Part shown: positions 1-7,534 of the stretch, in pieces
Position numbering within the stretch: position 1 is the first letter of the stretch
Layout of the letters: each line of letters starts with the position of its first letter
Origin: JBALVO01 sp036961445
GTDB taxonomy: Bacteria; Pseudomonadota; Gammaproteobacteria; Pseudomonadales; Halieaceae
DNA: 14,832 nt
Assembly: GCA_036961445.1 (NCBI GenBank)
Contig: JBALVO010000092.1
Coordinates: 1 to 14,832 of the forward strand
Direction: 5' to 3'
Position numbers and translations under genes: made by a program
The notes under the pieces: generated by a model
What the model saw: only the letters and a program-made list of their open reading frames with translations
Told to the model about the DNA's origin: nothing
Databases searched by the model: none

Positions 1-63
1 ATAAATTAATTTTCCAGTACCCAAATCTAGTCGTTCATAGCGCAATCGTTTTCTTCAACTATA

Positions 64-93
64 GTCTAACTAGCCTATCACTTTGAGTTAGGC
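64..93 (+). repeat. Inverted repeat ahead of the secreted orphan gene
   Basis: The arms GTCTAACT (64-71) and AGTTAGGC (86-93) pair over 8 bases with one G-U wobble, around a 14-base loop. The repeat ends about 30 bases before the ribosome binding site of the 136-591 gene and overlaps a possible -10 box (TATAGT, 60-65) that has no good -35. It could be an operator or a leader hairpin. No T-tract follows, so it is not a terminator. The function is not known. Confidence 0.35.
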
Positions 94-135
94 CTGAAGC
101 GCGGGCAATTCCTGTCCGTGAAGAGGAGAAACCAT

Positions 136-591
136 ATGAAAGAGTCACTAAAAAGCGCAATGCTCATGCTGACGTTCGGCGTTGCATCAATGATGATGGC
201 TTCGGTAGCCAATTCTGAAGAATGGCCAATTGTTGGTGGCGATTACTGGGAGGTAACCGGGATCGTGATCAAAGATGGTGGCGATCTAAAATACTCAAAC
301 TGGCTTGCGGATGAATGGCAGAAAGATGCGGAATTTTCAAAATCAAAAGGTTGGATTAAAGACTACAAGATGATTGGAAATGTCCACAATCGAAGTGGAG
401 AGGCCGATCTTTACTTGATTAGGATTAGGGAAACCATAGTTTCAGGCACTGAAAGCGAGAAACGTGCAAAAGAATACATGGAATGGCGCAAGAAAAGTCT
501 TGAAGCACTGGATAGCGAGAATGGAAACCGGGCAGAATATCGGGAAGTGATGGGAACACAGTTGCTGCAGGAACTTACATTCCGTAAATGA
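136..591 (+). CDS. Small secreted protein of unknown function
   Basis: I do not recognise the family. The frame is open from a GTG at 118, but the ATG at 136 is the better start: AGAGGAG (122-128) sits 7 bases before it, giving 151 residues. From there the protein opens with a classical Sec signal peptide: Lys residues at 2 and 6, a hydrophobic, Met-rich core to about residue 24, and a likely cut after Ala-Asn-Ser near residue 27. The mature part is about 124 residues, charged and Trp-rich at its N-terminus (EEWP, YWEV, NWLADEWQ). It has no cysteines and no second membrane segment, so it is probably soluble and periplasmic. Its last third is a Glu/Lys/Arg-rich helical stretch. It stands alone, converging on the histidine kinase gene 202 bases downstream. 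It is clearly a real gene, by its ribosome binding site, signal peptide and coherent composition. Confidence 0.8.
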   Translation: MKESLKSAMLMLTFGVASMMMASVANSEEWPIVGGDYWEVTGIVIKDGGDLKYSNWLADEWQKDAEFSKSKGWIKDYKMIGNVHNRSGEADLYLIRIRETIVSGTESEKRAKEYMEWRKKSLEALDSENGNRAEYREVMGTQLLQELTFRK

Positions 592-707
592 TAGCTCCCC
601 CTTCTATAGTCAAAATCACTTAGGATTCGATAATGGAAGGGTCGGTATTGGAGACGCTCGGGGGGTCATGCCTTCCGACCGTCCATTGCGAGAGCCGGGT
701 ATTTGAT

Positions 708-753
708 CTCAATTGAGCTAACGACGCACAACGGCGAACAGCGGCTAACGCTG
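708..753. repeat. Short palindrome and small hairpin between convergent genes
   Basis: A perfect 10-base palindrome, CTCAATTGAG, lies at 708-717. A 5-bp hairpin, CAGCG/CGCTG (739-743 with 749-753), lies just past the 3' end of the histidine kinase gene. The hairpin lacks a T-run on either strand, so I do not call it an intrinsic terminator. The rest of 592-793 shows nothing else that I can support. Confidence 0.25.
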
Positions 754-793
754 CCACCCATAACCCGCCTGGCTTTATTGCGCCATCAACTGT

Positions 794-3700
794 TCAGCTG
801 TCCCTGGCTGTATCGGCCTCTAGCTTTCCTTCCACTGCCGTAAGAGCAACAAGCGCCTCTTCAAAATCGAAAGCCTCGATGTGCGCCATAACCTCTTGCA
901 TTGCCTGCCCTGGAGCGCCCTGCCCTAACGCCTGGGATAATTCTTCGGCAACACGCGATGAATCCGTGTCGGAATCCTCCAGTGTCTGTCGCAATAGTGC
1001 CAGCATCTGCCTAACTTCACCGGGTGTGGCTTGCATCCCGGTTGCATTCGGTACTTCAACAGTGCCATGCCCCGCCGACTCAATCGAGTCAAGCACGACA
1101 GTCAGAGCAGCCATGACGTCGGCCAGAACAGCAGAAATCGACTCCTCGGATACATCACTGCTGCAGTCTGATTCCAGCCTGCCTGTCGATTCTGCAAGCT
1201 CCGTAGCGCCAATACTTCCCGCCACACCTTTTAGCGTGTGTGCCAGGCGCTCCGGGGCCTGCGTATCGTTCGTTTGCTGCACAGTTGTGAAGGTCTGTGC
1301 AAAATCACCATAGGTATGCAGAAACCTGGCCAACAGCTTCACATATAAATCCGTTTTACCGGCGCAGTTTGCCAGCCCTTTCTCAACGTCTATCCCCAAC
1401 ATGGGCAAAATCGCTGGCGCCGCCGTCAGCTGATCCAACGAGGAGGACGTATCGGCGACAGGGTTTGCCGGCGTGATCCATTTCGAAATGGTCGCAAACA
1501 TCTCCGAGACATTCAGCGGCTTCGCTATGTGATCATTCATACCCGCGCTCAGCGCTTTTTCCCGATCGCCCACCATGGCATTTGCCGTCATGGCAATTAC
1601 CGGTAGCTCCTGCAGGTGCGGCTGTTTGCGTATCTCCCGGGATGCAGTGTAACCATCCATTACCGGCATCTGTATATCAAGCAGGACTCCATCGTAGACA
1701 TGGGACTCCAACAGCGTGAGCGCTTCCTGGCCGTTGTTGGCTACATCCACTTTGATGCCAGCGCCGGTTAACAAATCCATCGCCAGCTCCTGATTGATTT
1801 CATTGTCTTCCACCAACAGGATATACGCCCCATTGAGTTGGCGCGTTACTTCAACACCACTGCGTTGCTGCTGTCTGTGCCTGGAAGATACGGGGGCGTG
1901 CCCAAAAGCCTCAAGAATGGAATCCAGTAACGTGGAGGGACTCACGGGCTTGGTTAGATAATTCTTTATCGGTAAGTCCTGACCAGCAGCGGCCGCCGCC
2001 TCATTGCCGCCGTAGGCAGTTACCATTATGACGGCCTGGTTATCACTGAGTAACTGCCTGTCTTGCATGAGTTTTATGGTAGTAACGCCATCTATCACTG
2101 GCATTTGCCAATCCATGAGTATCACGCTATAGGGTTTATTCTCCTTTTGCGCAGCTTCAACCATGTCCAGGGCCATATTACCGCCGGATGCAGTATCAGG
2201 GCGAAAACCCAGTGAACACGCGATATCCATCAGAATTTCCCTGGCCGTGGGATTGTCATCCACAATCAGTACCTGCAGATTATCCAGATTGAGGGACGCA
2301 GCATCTGGCCGCACTTCATCGTGCTCCCTCCACCCGAATCGCGCGTCGAAACTGAAGGTGCTTCCGACCCCAGCCTCTGTTTCTACCTTTATTTCTCCGT
2401 GCATCATCTCCACCAGACTCTTGCAGATGATGAGCCCCAGTCCGGTGCCGCCGTACTTTCGAGTCGTGGAACTATCGGCCTGACCAAATGCCTGGAATAA
2501 TTTTGAACACTGCTGCGGGTCCATCCCTATACCAGTGTCTGACACAGAAAATACCAAAGAGACGTTATCATCGTCCCTTTCTGCAACCCGGATGGAGATA
2601 ACCACTTCACCTGAATCGGTAAATTTAACCGCGTTATTACCCAGGTTGGTGAGTATTTGTCCCAGCCGCAGTGGGTCGCCCACCAGGCATGTGGGCACCG
2701 CGGCATCGATATCCAGAAGTAACTCCAGCCCTTTCTCTTGCGCCTTCAGGCCGACCAGGCTGGACAGATTATCGAATACGTCTTCCAGGCGAAAATCTAC
2801 CGCCTCTATATCGAGTTTACCCGCCTCGATCTTGGAAAAATCCAGGATATCGTTAATGATCCCCAGTAATGACTCGGCCGAGCGGTTCACTTTGTCAACA
2901 TAGTTGCGCTGCTTCTGATCCAGCTCGGTCTGCAACACCAGATTCGACATTCCAATAATGGCATTCATTGGTGTACGAATTTCGTGGGACATATTGGCCA
3001 GAAAATCAGACTTTGCCTGGGTGGCGGACTCAGCTGCCGCCATGGCCCGGGACAACTCCTGCTCATGCGCCTGGGAAACCCGCATATAGCTGCGGAACAT
3101 GCGATACACAAAATATAAGATAACTGCCAGAATTAAAATCTGGATAAACGATGTAACAACCAGTGTGTAGTAGGCACTGCTGGAGTTTTCCTGTGCTACA
3201 TCATAGACTTTCTGGCTAAGTGAAATCTGTGTGGATCCAAATTCGCTCAGTGCTTTCTGCAAGGCGTCATAGTGTTGCTTTTCCTGCCGGGTGACATTGA
3301 TAAATGCCGCAACCCGCACCCCTTGCTGTAAATACAGGCGGGTTTTTTCCATAGCAGCATTATAGCTGCGCCACGCATCCTCAATGGCATAAAACTGCTG
3401 CGCGGCGTATTCATCGACGGCCCCCGCCTGAATTCGCTTGTGCCAGTCCAAACGATGGCGCTCCAGCTCATCGACAAGCTCTTGCAATCGCTTTTGTGTG
3501 TCTTCGGCGAGGGCTTTGTTGGGCGCCAGCACCGCCTCCATGGAGAGTATGCGTATATCGGCCAATGGCGTAGCGATTTCCCGGGCTAGCTCCTCCAGGA
3601 TAGCGGCCGAGCGGTGCATCGTGCTGATAGAATTCTCTACCCGATCCAGATTAGATAAATTGTACAGACTCTGTGCGATCAACAGCGCAGATGCCACCAT

Positions 3701-3796
3701 CAGCAGCACTGCAATTCCCCGCGATAGCGCTCGTTCATGCTTGAGTTCAAGCCTGGATTCCGATGCCGCGCTATTGCCCTCATCAGGTGAATTCAT
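794..3796 (-). CDS. Membrane hybrid histidine kinase (HisKA-HATPase-REC-REC-HPt)
   Basis: This is a tripartite sensor kinase of the BarA/TorS architecture, 1000 residues. The order is: short cytoplasmic N-terminus; TM1 about 27-46; a 160-residue, mostly helical periplasmic domain (47-210); TM2 about 211-232; a short coiled linker; HisKA with phosphoacceptor His271 in HEIRTPMN; HATPase_c with N-box Asn388, DTGIG (420-424) and GGTGLGL (449-455); REC1 with phosphoacceptor Asp562 and Lys616; REC2 with Asp707 and Lys759; HPt with His853 in HTLKG; and a 140-residue tail. All catalytic and phosphorelay residues I can check are present, so a His-Asp-His relay should work. No output domain or response regulator gene lies nearby, so the final receiver must be elsewhere. 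The ATG shares ATGA with the stop of the binding-protein gene. AGGAG (minus strand, 3805-3809) sits 8 bases before it, inside that gene, so the two are translationally coupled. The exact kinase subfamily is unsettled. Confidence 0.95.
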   Translation of the reverse strand: MNSPDEGNSAASESRLELKHERALSRGIAVLLMVASALLIAQSLYNLSNLDRVENSISTMHRSAAILEELAREIATPLADIRILSMEAVLAPNKALAEDTQKRLQELVDELERHRLDWHKRIQAGAVDEYAAQQFYAIEDAWRSYNAAMEKTRLYLQQGVRVAAFINVTRQEKQHYDALQKALSEFGSTQISLSQKVYDVAQENSSSAYYTLVVTSFIQILILAVILYFVYRMFRSYMRVSQAHEQELSRAMAAAESATQAKSDFLANMSHEIRTPMNAIIGMSNLVLQTELDQKQRNYVDKVNRSAESLLGIINDILDFSKIEAGKLDIEAVDFRLEDVFDNLSSLVGLKAQEKGLELLLDIDAAVPTCLVGDPLRLGQILTNLGNNAVKFTDSGEVVISIRVAERDDDNVSLVFSVSDTGIGMDPQQCSKLFQAFGQADSSTTRKYGGTGLGLIICKSLVEMMHGEIKVETEAGVGSTFSFDARFGWREHDEVRPDAASLNLDNLQVLIVDDNPTAREILMDIACSLGFRPDTASGGNMALDMVEAAQKENKPYSVILMDWQMPVIDGVTTIKLMQDRQLLSDNQAVIMVTAYGGNEAAAAAGQDLPIKNYLTKPVSPSTLLDSILEAFGHAPVSSRHRQQQRSGVEVTRQLNGAYILLVEDNEINQELAMDLLTGAGIKVDVANNGQEALTLLESHVYDGVLLDIQMPVMDGYTASREIRKQPHLQELPVIAMTANAMVGDREKALSAGMNDHIAKPLNVSEMFATISKWITPANPVADTSSSLDQLTAAPAILPMLGIDVEKGLANCAGKTDLYVKLLARFLHTYGDFAQTFTTVQQTNDTQAPERLAHTLKGVAGSIGATELAESTGRLESDCSSDVSEESISAVLADVMAALTVVLDSIESAGHGTVEVPNATGMQATPGEVRQMLALLRQTLEDSDTDSSRVAEELSQALGQGAPGQAMQEVMAHIEAFDFEEALVALTAVEGKLEADTARDS

Positions 3797-5544
3797 AGCG
3801 ATGGCTCCTGCAGTCGCTGGCGGTTAACTTTTAAAGGTTGCTTGCGCTGCATAGGATATGCCTGACTCGTCCTTACAGACCAGTGCTTGTCCGTTACCTC
3901 CAGATCGCGCAGATAAACAAATGCAGATCGACCCGGATTGAAAACCACCTCCTTATTCACTGCATACACATTGTTCGGGCTAGGCAGAAATACCATGTAG
4001 TTATTCTCATAAATATAGCGAATGAGTTCTGCGATCAGCGGCACGTACTGGTCGGAATCCAGGTTGCTTGCCAGCAGTCCATCGGTGTATTCGACCAGTA
4101 CCTGGTCTGGGGGAATCGTAGACCAGGAGGACCCGGGAACATAAACAAAGAATGCAGACCAGGGATGTTTGTACCAGTCATAGTTACCCCACAAAAGAAG
4201 ATCCCAAGGCAAGTCGTTGTTATCCTCGACAGTAGCAAAGAGTTGACGAAATACCTGCTTTTCCCCGTCCAGAACCTGCGCTTTCAAATCGATATTAACC
4301 TGGCCGAGGAAGTACTGGATATCCCTGACCAGGAACATGAAACTTTCCTGAACCAACAGCGTCAGGGGCAAGGGTTGATTGGTATTGAGGCCACTTTCCC
4401 GTTGATATTCGTGCACCAGCTGCCTGAGGTGCACAATGCTGCTGTCATGTGTCACGGCATATTGCGTAAAGTAATCTCCCAGTAACTCAATCGCCGCGCT
4501 GACTTGAGGAAAATTGGGTGACACCATGGTAGGAGATAAAACGCCCTCACCAAGCATAGATAGATTCAGCAAATACTCCTGGTCGATCGCCTGATTGATA
4601 ACAAAGCGGATGCGCTCATCTGCAATTGCGCTACTGCCATTGAGTAAATTGAAGTGCATGGCGTAATTATTCACTGATGGCGACACTGCGAGCTTGGCGT
4701 AGGGCGAGAGCACTGTTTCAACTTCATCGGCAAACGGCACTGGGGTAATGTCTACCTCTCCCTCAGCGAACAGTGCGCTATTACGCGCATCCTCCATACC
4801 CAGACCAGTAAAGATGGTGATGGTTTCTACCTTGGGTTTACTTGCCCCCCAATAGTGCGGGTTGGCCTTGAGTACGACCTCGGGAGTGCTTCGATCACCC
4901 TCCAGATAACCCTCCTGCAAAATATATGGCCCCAGGGCATAGGGGCCTGGCTCTGCCAGATTGGGACAGCTGGGCTTGCCATTCCAGCCATGTTTTTCCA
5001 GGTAGCCGGGTGTATAGAACTGCAGCCAGATAGCATCGTGCAAAAATACACCATAGGGCTCCGTGAGATGAAAGCGCACCGTGTAGTCATCGACTTTCTC
5101 TACCCTTGCCAATATCTTGCTGAGCTTGCTGAAAGTGAACGGCTGACGCTTGAAATAGTCCATATTCTGCATCACGGAGTTCGCATTGAACGGTGTGCCG
5201 TCCTGAAAGTTAACTCCTTTACGTAATTGGAACTCCCAGACCTGGTCGTCAATACTGCGGTGACTGTGTGCCAGATCGTATTGCCAACCCCGCTCATTGT
5301 CCGCCGGGCGCACCAGTGACGCGTTTATCGCATGTGAAATGGCCAGGTAGGGGAGATTAGGCAGGAATAGCTTCACATGCGAACCCGGGAGCAGTTCACC
5401 ACTTATCTCAGCGGGAGCAGGATCATTCGATAAGCCGATATCGGGTAGCGTCAACACCTCGGCACGCGAGGCGCTACAAAGTAATATCCATTGGGTTAAC
5501 AGAAATAGACAGACCAGGGATTTACTGCTTTGGAATTTTGTCAT
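3793..5544 (-). CDS. Periplasmic solute-binding protein, family 5 (SBP_bac_5), likely sensory partner
   Basis: The 583-residue protein has a Sec signal peptide (hydrophobic 9-24, likely cut after SRA at 28). It then shows the hallmarks of the peptide/nickel/dipeptide-binding class: WEFQLRKGVNFQDGTPFNA at about 103-121, GPYIL at about 205-209, NPHYWG (229-234) followed by KPKVETI, and RIRFVINQAIDQ at 311-322. The Cys in the signal peptide (LLC) is not in a lipobox context, so a soluble periplasmic protein is expected. The length is slightly above the usual 500-550. No permease or ATPase gene of an Opp/Dpp importer is adjacent. The next gene, overlapping by ATGA, is a hybrid histidine kinase with a large periplasmic domain. 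I infer that the ligand-loaded protein is read by that kinase, as TorT is by TorS and LuxP by LuxQ, though those belong to another binding-protein class. The ligand is not predictable from sequence. No convincing ribosome binding site precedes the ATG, but no other Met would keep the signal peptide. Confidence 0.9.
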   Translation of the reverse strand: MTKFQSSKSLVCLFLLTQWILLCSASRAEVLTLPDIGLSNDPAPAEISGELLPGSHVKLFLPNLPYLAISHAINASLVRPADNERGWQYDLAHSHRSIDDQVWEFQLRKGVNFQDGTPFNANSVMQNMDYFKRQPFTFSKLSKILARVEKVDDYTVRFHLTEPYGVFLHDAIWLQFYTPGYLEKHGWNGKPSCPNLAEPGPYALGPYILQEGYLEGDRSTPEVVLKANPHYWGASKPKVETITIFTGLGMEDARNSALFAEGEVDITPVPFADEVETVLSPYAKLAVSPSVNNYAMHFNLLNGSSAIADERIRFVINQAIDQEYLLNLSMLGEGVLSPTMVSPNFPQVSAAIELLGDYFTQYAVTHDSSIVHLRQLVHEYQRESGLNTNQPLPLTLLVQESFMFLVRDIQYFLGQVNIDLKAQVLDGEKQVFRQLFATVEDNNDLPWDLLLWGNYDWYKHPWSAFFVYVPGSSWSTIPPDQVLVEYTDGLLASNLDSDQYVPLIAELIRYIYENNYMVFLPSPNNVYAVNKEVVFNPGRSAFVYLRDLEVTDKHWSVRTSQAYPMQRKQPLKVNRQRLQEPSL

Positions 5545-5884
5545 ATGAAAAGCAATCAGACGTTAATGCATTGTCAATACGTTACTTTCCATCACTTAGT
5601 ATCGGGCCTTTCGCCAACAGCGACAGTGCACACCTCGTAAAAGTTGGCCAATCCCAATGGCGCGCCGGATATCGTTGCGACAGCAAGTAATGAGATCATA
5701 CACTATCGCACGGCCGGGTGGGCCATTTCCCAGAGTAGACTTTGCCGCGCTTGGCCGACACGTCTCGAACGCCGCTGGAGTGATGTCGAACCCTTTGTTC
5801 AAGGTCTCTCGCATACGCTGTCTACGGCTGGTACTGGTACTCATTTAGTGCAATAACGCCCGTGCACAGATACCTCCGAAATCT
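5545..5884. other. Gene-poor divergent intergenic region
   Basis: This stretch separates the divergent binding-protein gene and the small Cys-rich secreted protein gene. I see no RNA gene and no clear intrinsic terminator. Several short open frames of 60-80 codons cross it on both strands, the longest being 5596-5844 on the minus strand. None has a ribosome binding site or a recognisable product. A perfect TTGACA on the minus strand (5572-5577) points toward the binding-protein gene but has no matching -10 at 16-18 bases. The promoter of that operon is presumably here and not identified. Confidence 0.5.
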
Positions 5885-5914
5885 TTGGCACCCAAAGAAG
5901 CTGACGCCTATAAT
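5885..5914 (+). promoter_or_regulatory. Sigma70-type promoter for the small Cys-rich secreted protein
   Basis: TTGGCA (5885-5890, 5 of 6 matches to the -35 consensus), an 18-base spacer and a perfect TATAAT (5909-5914) form the best promoter in the window. Transcription should begin near 5921, leaving a leader of about 40 bases before the ATG at 5962. It also argues against any open frame that would start upstream and run through this site. Confidence 0.65.
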
Positions 5915-5961
5915 CAGTCGCTACCATGCGCTAGAGCATTTGAACTGAACGGTTGCCAACG

Positions 5962-6300
5962 ATGCCACTCAAACCCTGCCTTGCTGTATTGCTACTGCTG
6001 TTTTCGCCTTATGGCCTGGCGTGGCCCTGGACCAGTCCAACAGACAAGGTACAAGCGGCGAGTTACGATTACAGGATGTGCAAGCGTGAGGCCAGGGACA
6101 AAAGAAACTGCAGCAAAAAGCAGGAATCTTCCGGGTTTGTGGCCTGCGATATCGTTGCGCAGAGAACTGAGTGCGCTTCTAAGAAACAAACTTTTGATAT
6201 CTCGTATCAAAACTGCCTTAAAACAGGCAAACAAGCGTGCGACGCCGCAAGGAGTCTGGGAACCAAGGAGGCCAATCGGGATTCAAACGAGTCGCAATAA
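5962..6300 (+). CDS. Small secreted six-cysteine protein of unknown function
   Basis: From the ATG at 5962 this encodes 112 residues. A TTG at 5953 in the same frame would add three. A Sec signal peptide covers residues 1-20 (hydrophobic LAVLLLLFSPYGLA, likely cut after GLA before a Trp-Pro-Trp). The mature part is about 92 residues, strongly basic and hydrophilic, with six cysteines at 40, 50, 62, 71, 85 and 93. The even number and the export suggest three disulfides in the periplasm or outside the cell. The C-terminal 15 residues are polar and probably disordered. No ribosome binding site stands out, but the strong promoter at 5885-5914 supports expression. It is a single-gene unit, converging on the exporter operon. 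I do not recognise the family. Alternatives include an inhibitor-like or peptidoglycan-associated small protein, with no direct evidence for either. Confidence 0.7.
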   Translation: MPLKPCLAVLLLLFSPYGLAWPWTSPTDKVQAASYDYRMCKREARDKRNCSKKQESSGFVACDIVAQRTECASKKQTFDISYQNCLKTGKQACDAARSLGTKEANRDSNESQ

Positions 6301-6439
6301 AACACCTTGCGGGAATTCATCGCAGCTATGGCAGTAGAAAAATACTCATAACCGCAGCGGCCGGATTGGCCTTGGCGGGCCCCATTTCAAGGCTCAAAGT
6401 CAGTACTGGAACCCCGCCTTTATATGGCACCGTACGCGC

Positions 6440-7534
6440 TCAATCTGCCGGAAAGCCAAGCTCTCGCGCAATGTCTTGTATTTCCTCGCGCTCGTCCTCA
6501 GTCACCACGCCATCAGCCTTGGCGACGGCAAACAGTGATTCAAGCACCTGGTCACGCTGAACTTCTGTAAAAGGCGCGCGCTCCGGTATTATCTCCCGAT
6601 CGGTGGTCATACGAACTTGCGCCATTGCCAGCTCCACCACCAGGTCAACCTCCGCTTCTGACAAACCCGACGTGCTCTGGAGTGCCTTACGCATCACATG
6701 TCGCTCTTCATCGGCTATTACATTATCTGCAAAGGCGACACGGGCAAGGGCGTTGGAAAAGGTTGAAATGAAATGTGACCGGTCCGGATCATGCTTCTCC
6801 AGCAGGCTTAACAACTGACTGGTATTTTCTGCAATAGCGCTGCTAAGCGACTGCATACTGCCGTCTTCCAGATGCAGAATACGATCCGCTACATCCAGAA
6901 TGCGACTGTCGTGGGTGACGATGATAACCGTCACTTGCTGCTCCTTCGCCAGCTTACGCATAAGCTCAACGACTTCGCGCCCCGAATGCCTGTCCAGTGA
7001 CGCGGTGGGCTCGTCTGCGAGCACGATACGGGGCTTTGCCACCAGGGCTCGGGCTATACCCACGCGTTGTTTTTGCCCGCCAGAGAGCTGGTTGGGGTAC
7101 TTACCTTTGTGCTCAGCCAGTCCCACTGCATCCAGCATGTCATCTGCCATGGACCGCGCCTGCGCGCGTTTTATATCGGAGTGCAGGTGCAGCGACATGG
7201 CGACATTTTGCGATACGCTCAACGCGTCGATCAGGTTGTGCGACTGAAAAATATAGCCTATCTGACGACGAACGCTTTGCATAACCTTCGAGCTGGCACC
7301 GGCCAACTCATTCCCGAATATTTTCAAACTCCCGTGTTGCGCAGAACGTAAAGCGCCCAGCAGCGTCAATAACGTGGTCTTCCCTGAACCCGACGGGCCG
7401 GTCAGAATAATAATTTCTCCCGCGTGTATCTCGGTACTGATGTCCTTTAGAATTTGCTGTCGCAGCTTGCCGCTGCCATAGAAATGCTCAAGGCCACTGA
7501 CGCAGATGAGTGGTTCTGTCGTTAAATTACTCAT
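6440..7534 (-). CDS. devA: DevA-type ABC exporter ATPase with fused C-terminal TerB-like domain
   Basis: The 364-residue protein energises the exporter encoded with it. ABC domain about 8-230: Walker A GPSGSGKT (46-53), Q-loop Gln97, signature LSGGQ (150-154), Walker B IVLADEP ending at 176 with catalytic Glu175, H-loop His208. All are intact. The sequence style (SGLEHFYGSG, then IGYIFQSHNLID) matches the DevA/LolD/MacB class. Family members normally end near residue 230. Here a further stretch of about 130 residues follows, with two TerB-like helical repeats: FADNVIADEE (268-277) and KADGVVTEDE (339-348), each followed by an amphipathic helix. This is a TerB/tellurite-resistance-type fold by inspection. 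The frame is open up to 7600, but the start chosen is the ATG at 7534, which shares its A with the TGA of the permease gene (TGATG). That implies translational reinitiation, and the extra 22 codons would lie inside the permease gene. The substrate is unknown. Confidence 0.9.
   Translation of the reverse strand: MSNLTTEPLICVSGLEHFYGSGKLRQQILKDISTEIHAGEIIILTGPSGSGKTTLLTLLGALRSAQHGSLKIFGNELAGASSKVMQSVRRQIGYIFQSHNLIDALSVSQNVAMSLHLHSDIKRAQARSMADDMLDAVGLAEHKGKYPNQLSGGQKQRVGIARALVAKPRIVLADEPTASLDRHSGREVVELMRKLAKEQQVTVIIVTHDSRILDVADRILHLEDGSMQSLSSAIAENTSQLLSLLEKHDPDRSHFISTFSNALARVAFADNVIADEERHVMRKALQSTSGLSEAEVDLVVELAMAQVRMTTDREIIPERAPFTEVQRDQVLESLFAVAKADGVVTEDEREEIQDIARELGFPAD

Noticed and set aside
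64..93. GTCTAAC and GTTAGGC look like the outer core sites of an integron attC, just ahead of a small orphan gene.
   Set aside because: The sites are only 30 bases end to end, with no inner L sites. No matching attC follows the gene and there is no integrase, so it is treated as a plain inverted repeat.
633..680. GGAAGG and CCTTCC as a terminator stem after the first gene.
   Set aside because: The arms are about 30 bases apart with no T-run after them, and alternative pairings are equally good.
739..753. CAGCG/CGCTG hairpin as terminator of the histidine kinase gene.
   Set aside because: The 5-bp stem has no T-tract on the minus strand.
5475..5544. Binding protein as a lipoprotein, because of Leu-Leu-Cys in its signal peptide.
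   Set aside because: The residue before Cys is Leu, not Gly/Ala/Ser, so the lipobox rule fails. A signal peptidase I site follows at SRA.
5572..5577. Perfect TTGACA on the minus strand ahead of the binding-protein gene.
   Set aside because: The hexamer 16-18 bases downstream is far from TATAAT, and the start codon would fall only a few bases after initiation.
5596..5844. An 82-codon open frame on the minus strand in the divergent gap.
   Set aside because: It has no ribosome binding site and no recognisable family, its composition is Arg- and Cys-rich like a random frame, and competing short frames lie on the other strand.
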